From: Solirubrobacteraceae bacterium
GTDB lineage: Bacteria; Actinomycetota; Thermoleophilia; Solirubrobacterales; Solirubrobacteraceae
Assembly: GCA_024710825.1 (NCBI GenBank)
Contig: JANJUA010000117.1
Location: 1 to 9,823, forward strand
Length of the DNA stretch: 9,823 nucleotides
Direction of reading: 5' to 3'
In this document: piece after piece, positions 6,669 to 9,823 of the stretch
Numbering within the stretch: position 1 is the stretch's first letter
How the letters are laid out: each line of letters opens with the position of its first letter
The notes under the pieces: generated by a model
What the model saw: the letters and a program-made list of their open reading frames with translations, nothing else
Told to the model about the DNA's origin: nothing
Databases searched by the model: none
Position numbers and translations under genes: made by a program

Positions 6669-7030
6669 TGGGCGGCCTCCAGGTCGGTCCGCAGGGTCCG
6701 GGCCTCGCGCAGGTACACGTGGCGGACCTCATGGCCCTCGGGCGGGTAGTAGTGCATGAGCAGTCGGATCGCCCTCGGCAGCGAGCCGGGCACCGGGATC
6801 TCGCGGGCGTTCAGGAGCGGCACGCGCTCGAAGCCCATGTGTCGCGCCGCGGTCGCCGGGAACGCGGCGTCGAGGTCGTCGGTCACCGTGAAGATGCACG
6901 AGACGACGTCCTCGGGGCTGAGCGCGTTGCGCTCGAGGATCGCCTGCATCAGCTCGGTCGTGGCGGCGAGGATCTCGTCGTGGTCGTTGGACTCGACGGT
7001 GGTGGCTCCGCGGAGGGCATGGACGCGCAT
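6665..7030 (-). CDS. aroH: Chorismate mutase, AroH type
   Basis: AroH converts chorismate to prephenate at the branch toward Phe and Tyr. The 121-residue length matches the trimeric AroH fold of Bacillus subtilis, not the helical AroQ fold. Residues equivalent to the known active site are visible: Arg7 (MRVHALRGATTVE), Arg63, Glu77 (AREIPVPGSL), Arg89 (AIRLLMHYY) and Tyr106 (VRHVYLREA). The place of B. subtilis Cys75 is held by Asn74. No clear Shine-Dalgarno precedes the ATG at 7030; the 8-bp palindrome GGCCGGCC (7032-7039) is there instead. An out-of-frame ATG lies at 7041. It is separated from the upstream pseudouridine synthase by 61 bases and overlaps the aminotransferase downstream by 4 bases. 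Its product feeds TyrA in the same cluster. Confidence 0.95.
   Translation of the reverse strand: MRVHALRGATTVESNDHDEILAATTELMQAILERNALSPEDVVSCIFTVTDDLDAAFPATAARHMGFERVPLLNAREIPVPGSLPRAIRLLMHYYPPEGHEVRHVYLREARTLRTDLEAAQ
6676..6680 (-). promoter_or_regulatory. Ribosome binding site of the HisC/Pat-like gene
   Basis: GGAGG sits 7 bases before the GTG at 6668, within the end of aroH. It supports the GTG start and fits with the GTGA overlap. Confidence 0.65.
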
Positions 7031-7091
7031 CGGCCGGCCATTGTGCCAGCCGCTCCCTCCACCCGCCGGGCGCCGGCCTCGCGCACGTCGG
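7031..7091 (-). other. Short intergenic stretch between the pseudouridine synthase and aroH
   Basis: These 61 bases are GC-rich, with a GGCCGGCC palindrome and a GCCGG/CCGGC inverted repeat. A CACAAT at 7046-7041 could be a weak -10 for aroH but has no convincing -35. No terminator with a T-run is present, so read-through from the upstream gene is plausible. Confidence 0.35.
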
Positions 7092-7787
7092 TCAGCGGCC
7101 GCGCAGCCGCCGCACCTCGTCGGGGCCGAGCCGCCGCGCGGCGCCCTCGGCGAGGCCCTCCAGGCGCAGCGGTCCGAAGCCGACGCGCCGCAGGGCGAGC
7201 ACGGGATGGCCGACCGCCTCGCACATCCGGCGCACCTGGCGCTTGCGGCCCTCGCGCAGGACGATCTCCAGGCGGTCGGGGGCGAGCTTGCGCACCCGCG
7301 CCGGGGCGGTACGACCGTCGTCGAGCGCGACGCCCTCGCGCAGGCGCTTGAGCTCGTGCTCGCGCACCGGTGGGCGCGCGACGGTCGCGTGGTAGGTCTT
7401 CGGCACCCCGTAGCGAGGGTGCGTCAGCCGGTTGGCGAGCTCGCCGTCGTTGGTGAGCAGGATCAGGCCGGTGCTGTCGGCGTCGAGGCGCCCGACGGGG
7501 TAGACGCGGCCGGGGAAGCCCTCGAGCAGGCCGACGACGGTCGGGCGGCCGTGGGTGTCCTTCGCGGTGGAGACGACGCCCTTCGGCTTGTTGACCGCGA
7601 AGACGACCGTCTCGCGCACCGGCGCGACGGGCCGGCCGTCGAAGGCGACGCCGCTGTGCTCGTCCACGTCGCGGGCCGGGTCGGTGACGACCTCGCCGGC
7701 GACCGTCACGCGGCCCGCGCGGATCAGCTCCTCAGCGGCCCGACGGGACGAGATGCCGCTGTGGGCGAGGTACCGTGAGAGGCGCAT
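7092..7787 (-). CDS. rluB: RluB-family 23S rRNA pseudouridine synthase
   Basis: The enzyme isomerises a uridine to pseudouridine in rRNA; RluB acts at 23S position 2605 near the peptidyl transferase centre. The 231-residue protein starts with an S4 RNA-binding domain (MRLSRYLAHSGISSRRAAEELIRAG, split here for description: 1-10, 11-25). The catalytic domain has NKPKGVVST (67-75), VGRLDADSTGLILLTNDG (98-115; catalytic Asp102), KTYHATV (130-136) and the RsuA/RluB/E/F signature REGRKRQVRRM (178-188). Its place before aro genes, cmk and der is a frequent Gram-positive arrangement. The ATG (7787-7785) shares bases with the rlmN ATG on the other strand, so its Shine-Dalgarno (AGGAG, about 10 bases upstream) lies inside rlmN coding sequence. 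RluE/F or RsuA specificity cannot be fully excluded. Confidence 0.93.
   Translation of the reverse strand: MRLSRYLAHSGISSRRAAEELIRAGRVTVAGEVVTDPARDVDEHSGVAFDGRPVAPVRETVVFAVNKPKGVVSTAKDTHGRPTVVGLLEGFPGRVYPVGRLDADSTGLILLTNDGELANRLTHPRYGVPKTYHATVARPPVREHELKRLREGVALDDGRTAPARVRKLAPDRLEIVLREGRKRQVRRMCEAVGHPVLALRRVGFGPLRLEGLAEGAARRLGPDEVRRLRGR
7771..7776 (+). promoter_or_regulatory. Possible -10 element for rlmN
   Basis: TACCGT fits TAnnnT and ends 9 bases before the rlmN ATG at 7786, inside the first codons of rluB on the other strand. I see no good -35. A GAGAGG (7777-7782) only 3 bases before the ATG could serve as ribosome binding site, or the transcript may be leaderless. Confidence 0.25.
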
Positions 7788-8772
7788 GGACCTCGAACTC
7801 CTACAGGAGACGCTCTCGGGGCAGCCGGCGTACCGCGCACGACAGGTCTGGGAGTGGGCGGCGCGAGGGGTCGCGTCGTACGACGAGATGACGAACGTGC
7901 CCGCCGCGCTGCGGGCCTCGCTCGCCGAGCGGGTGCCGTTCTCGACGCTGACCGTCGTCGACCAGGCGGTGTCGCGCGACGGGACGGTCAAGACGCTGTT
8001 TCACACCCACGACGGGCGCCCCGTCGAGGCGGTGCTGATGCGCTACCGCGACGGGCGCCGCTCGATCTGCGTCTCGTCGCAGTCGGGCTGCCCGCTGACG
8101 TGCACGTTCTGCGCGACGGGGAGGATGAGGTTCGGGCGCAACCTGACGGCCTCGGAGATCCTCGACCAGGTCCTGCACTTCCGGCGGATCGAGCCCGTCG
8201 ACCACCTCGTCTTCATGGGCATGGGCGAGCCGCTGCTGAACGTCGACCACGTGCTGGCGGCCGCGCGGCGGCTGCCGGACGTCGGCATCACGCACCGGCG
8301 CACGACCGTCTCGACGGTGGGCTGGCTGCCGGGGATCGAGCGCATCACGGACTGCGGCATGCCGCTGCGCCTGGCGTTCTCCCTGCACGCGCCCGACGAC
8401 GCGCTGCGCTCGGAGATCATGCCGGTCAACGAGCGCTACCCGCTGCGCGACGTGATCGCCGCCTGCCGGCGCCACCACGCGGCGACGAACCGCAGCGTGT
8501 TCATCGAGTACGTGATGCTGGCGGGCGTCAACGACCGCTACGAGCAGGCGCTGGCGCTGGCCGAGCTGCTCGGCGCGGGCTACACGTTCAAGGTCAACCT
8601 CATCCCTTACAACCCGACCGACTCGGTCTACGAGGGCTCCGGGCGCGAGGCGATCGCCGCCTTCAAGGCGGTGCTCGAGGAGCACGGCGTGCCGGCGACG
8701 GTGCGGCTGACGCGCGGGCGCGACATCGCGGCCGCCTGCGGCCAGCTCGCCGCCGAGCGCGCGGCGGCCTGA
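7786..8772 (+). CDS. rlmN: 23S rRNA (adenine-2503-C2)-methyltransferase RlmN
   Basis: RlmN is a radical-SAM enzyme that methylates A2503 in 23S rRNA and A37 in some tRNAs. The 328-residue protein has GQPAYRARQVWEW (12-24) near its start and SYDEMTNVPAALR (31-43). The 4Fe-4S cysteines are C102, C106 and C109 in CPLTCTFC. The two catalytic cysteines correspond to C95 (SICVSSQSGC) and C318 (DIAAACGQ). MGMGEPLLNV (144-153), SLHAPDD (199-205) and NLIPYNP (271-277) are also typical. It is slightly shorter than many homologues because of a brief N terminus. The ATG at 7786 is taken as start because it fits the family; an in-frame ATG at 7753 would extend it into rluB. The stop overlaps the next start (TGATG), so the methyltransferase is probably cotranslated. 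Confidence 0.96.
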   Translation: MDLELLQETLSGQPAYRARQVWEWAARGVASYDEMTNVPAALRASLAERVPFSTLTVVDQAVSRDGTVKTLFHTHDGRPVEAVLMRYRDGRRSICVSSQSGCPLTCTFCATGRMRFGRNLTASEILDQVLHFRRIEPVDHLVFMGMGEPLLNVDHVLAAARRLPDVGITHRRTTVSTVGWLPGIERITDCGMPLRLAFSLHAPDDALRSEIMPVNERYPLRDVIAACRRHHAATNRSVFIEYVMLAGVNDRYEQALALAELLGAGYTFKVNLIPYNPTDSVYEGSGREAIAAFKAVLEEHGVPATVRLTRGRDIAAACGQLAAERAAA

Positions 8773-9578
8773 TGAGCTGGGACGACCTCGCCGCGGGCTG
8801 GGAGCGGTGGTCGCAGCTGACGGCGGAGGCGAGCGCGCCGGTCGACCGCTGGTTCTTGGACGCGCTGGCGCCCGCCGAGGGGCAGACGATCCTCGACGTG
8901 GGCGCGGGCACCGGCGAGGCGGCCTTCCTGATCGCCGAGCACGTCGGGCCGGGCGGCCGCGTGCTGGTCACCGACGGCTCCGAGGCGATGGTCGACACGG
9001 CGCGTCTGCGGGCTCGCCGGCTGGGGCTGGCGAACGTGGAGACGGCCGTCATGGACGCTGAGCGGCTCACGCTGGACGACGCGAGCGTCGACGCCGCCCT
9101 GTGCCGCTGGACGCTCTACCTGCTCGAAGACCCGGCGGCGGCGCTGCGGGAGATGGCGCGGGTGGTGCGCCCCGGCGGGCGGGTCGCGGTGGGCGTGTGG
9201 GCGCAGCCGGACGAGAACCCGCTCGTGCCGCTGGTCTCGCTGGACCTGGTGCGCCTCGGCCTCTACGACCCTCCCCCGGCCTCCAGCCACTCGCTCGACC
9301 TCGAGCCGGCGCTGCGCGACGCCGGGCTGACGCCGGTGCGCGTCGAGGAGGTTCCGTTCCACTGGCGCTTCGCCTCCGCGCGCGAGGCGTGGGAGTACGT
9401 CGCCGACGCGGGCGGCGCGGTGTCCCGGGTGCTGCGCGGCGTGGACGACGGGACGCGCGAGGAGCTGCGCGCCGGCTACGCCGAGGCGCTCGCCGAGGCG
9501 GGCTACGTGGCCGCCGACGGCAGCGTGGCGGTGCCGGCGCTGGCCGTCAACGGGCTCGGGGTCCGCCCCGCGGCCTGA
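8772..9578 (+). CDS. Class I SAM-dependent methyltransferase, substrate unknown
   Basis: The 268-residue protein has a Rossmann-type SAM domain of the UbiE/Methyltransf_11 kind. Motif I is ILDVGAGTGEAAFLIA (40-55), the acidic residue that binds the SAM ribose is Asp68 in VLVTDGSEAMV, the next loop is VMDAERL (93-99), and motif III-like VVRPGGRVAVGVW lies at 131-143. The N terminus (MSWDDLAAGWERW) is the cap seen in many UbiE-like enzymes. The C-terminal third (about 165-268) is a substrate region I do not recognise beyond general similarity. The ATG shares one base with the rlmN stop (TGATG), so it is likely translated with rlmN, though that does not show a shared function. No membrane segment or signal is visible. 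Targets could be a quinone, lipid or small molecule. Confidence 0.85.
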   Translation: MSWDDLAAGWERWSQLTAEASAPVDRWFLDALAPAEGQTILDVGAGTGEAAFLIAEHVGPGGRVLVTDGSEAMVDTARLRARRLGLANVETAVMDAERLTLDDASVDAALCRWTLYLLEDPAAALREMARVVRPGGRVAVGVWAQPDENPLVPLVSLDLVRLGLYDPPPASSHSLDLEPALRDAGLTPVRVEEVPFHWRFASAREAWEYVADAGGAVSRVLRGVDDGTREELRAGYAEALAEAGYVAADGSVAVPALAVNGLGVRPAA

Positions 9579-9580
9579 CC

Positions 9581-9612
9581 GGCCCGGCCGCCCGTCGCGC
9601 GGCATGCGGGCC
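9581..9612 (+). terminator. GC-rich hairpin after the methyltransferase, candidate terminator
   Basis: GGCCCGGCCG (9581-9590) can pair with CGGC (9600-9603) plus CGGGCC (9607-9612): ten pairs with a 3-base ATG bulge and a 9-base loop, starting 3 bases after the stop codon. There is no T-run, which is common in GC-rich actinobacteria but leaves the call uncertain. Confidence 0.4.
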
Positions 9613-9699
9613 CGGCACGCGGCGCGCGATCCGACGGCTCGACGTCCGCCACGCGACGGTCCGGCCCGCGCCTGGCGCGATCCGGTCCCGCGGCGCGGG

Positions 9700-9705
9700 T
9701 AGGCT
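9700..9705 (+). promoter_or_regulatory. Possible -10 element TAGGCT, upstream copy
   Basis: TAGGCT fits TAnnnT and is followed by CGC, as in the copy at 9789. No clear -35 lies 17-18 bases upstream. It would produce a transcript starting near 9712 and reading rightward through the stem-loop at 9745-9773. Confidence 0.3.
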
Positions 9706-9744
9706 CGCATCACTGTCAGCGTTCGGGGTGCCGGGCGGTGACGT

Positions 9745-9773
9745 CCGACCGAGCCGGTGTGGTCTCGGGTCGG
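9745..9773 (+). promoter_or_regulatory. Stem-loop in the right-hand tail
   Basis: CCGACCGAG (9745-9753) pairs with CTCGGGTCGG (9764-9773), nine pairs with one bulged G around a 10-base loop. It lies between the two TAGGCTCGC copies and could be a leader structure or terminator. No known riboswitch was recognised. Confidence 0.35.
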
Positions 9774-9788
9774 CGGCGGACTGACTCT

Positions 9789-9794
9789 TAGGCT
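9789..9794 (+). promoter_or_regulatory. Possible -10 element TAGGCT, downstream copy
   Basis: Second TAGGCT in the tail, 89 bases after the first and 4 bases before the palindrome at 9799-9821. That spacing would place the palindrome over the transcription start, an operator-like position. Confidence 0.3.
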
Positions 9795-9798
9795 CGCT

Positions 9799-9821
9799 GT
9801 CGACCAGATGGTCTGACCGAC
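9799..9821. promoter_or_regulatory. Interrupted palindrome, operator-like
   Basis: GTCG-ac-CAGA-tgg-TCTG-ac-CGAC: eight matched positions in two blocks, symmetric around a 3-base centre. The 23-base dyad next to a TAGGCT element suggests a repressor site. No regulator is encoded in the window. Confidence 0.4.
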
Positions 9822-9823
9822 AT

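Larger units (their letters stand above)
9579..9823. other. Non-coding tail with promoter-like elements
   Basis: No supported gene starts or ends in these 245 bases. Apart from the hairpin at 9581-9612 they hold two copies of TAGGCTCGC (9700-9708 and 9789-9797), a 9-bp stem-loop with one bulged base (9745-9773), and an interrupted palindrome at the right edge (9799-9821). This looks like the regulatory region of a gene lying to the right, beyond the window. Confidence 0.5.

Noticed and set aside
4524..6749. Long plus-strand open frame (741 codons) opposite aroF, the aminotransferase and aroH
   Set aside because: It is the mirror of well-identified minus-strand genes. The translation is low-complexity Arg/Ala/Gly/Asp-rich with no family motif, a usual artefact of high GC content.
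7753..7785. Earlier in-frame ATG for rlmN at 7753
   Set aside because: It would add 11 residues (MPLWARYRERR) that mirror the S4-domain start of rluB and are not typical of RlmN.
7854..8771. Plus-strand frame upstream of and continuous with the methyltransferase
   Set aside because: Only the part from 8772 matches a protein family. The earlier part is an out-of-frame reading of rlmN.
9101..9784. Plus-strand frame of 227 codons running through the tail
   Set aside because: Its first two thirds are a shifted reading of the methyltransferase, the rest is low-complexity, and no motif is seen.
1..9823. CRISPR array, tRNA or rRNA genes, insertion sequences, prophage signs
   Set aside because: No regularly spaced repeats, tRNA-like cloverleaf, transposase motif or inverted terminal repeats were found. 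The content is core metabolic and ribosome-related genes.

Overview
This window comes from a very GC-rich bacterial chromosome, at roughly 70% G+C or more by eye. Its codons strongly prefer G or C in third position, GTG starts are frequent and neighbouring genes overlap by 4 bases. The protein sequences and gene order (pseudouridine synthase, aromatic genes, cmk, der, then a DUF3352-like membrane protein) fit an actinobacterium. Thermoleophilia/Solirubrobacterales is my best guess, made from memory and not by search.

Layout. Nearly all of positions 1-7787 is on the minus strand and reads, in transcription order: an RluB-family 23S rRNA pseudouridine synthase (7787-7092), aroH chorismate mutase (7030-6665), a HisC/Pat-type aminotransferase (6668-5595), a 168-base leader region (5594-5427), aroF DAHP synthase (5426-4398), tyrA prephenate dehydrogenase with an ACT domain (4401-3352), aroA EPSP synthase (3355-2054), cmk cytidylate kinase (2057-1473), der GTPase (1479-166) and the start of a single-pass membrane protein (176-1, cut by the window edge). 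The plus strand carries rlmN (7786-8772) and a class I SAM methyltransferase (8772-9578). A 245-base non-coding tail (9579-9823) follows, with promoter-like and palindromic elements.

How the genes work together. AroF makes the first shikimate-pathway intermediate. AroA makes EPSP, AroH turns chorismate into prephenate, TyrA oxidises prephenate to 4-hydroxyphenylpyruvate, and the aminotransferase can amidate that (or phenylpyruvate) to Tyr or Phe. Cmk and Der follow by translational coupling through stop/start overlaps. RluB and RlmN are diverging 23S rRNA-modifying enzymes whose start codons share one CATG.

The most interesting find is in the aminotransferase-aroF gap. It is a 20-codon ORF (minus strand, 5582-5520) encoding MRSRPAFSYFADYAYAWRFR, in which 7 of 20 residues are aromatic (3 Phe, 3 Tyr, 1 Trp). 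A strong hairpin overlaps its stop codon. A second, mutually exclusive long-range pairing lies between it and aroF. I read this as a ribosome-mediated attenuator that senses aromatic aminoacyl-tRNA supply and controls aroF-tyrA-aroA and possibly cmk-der.
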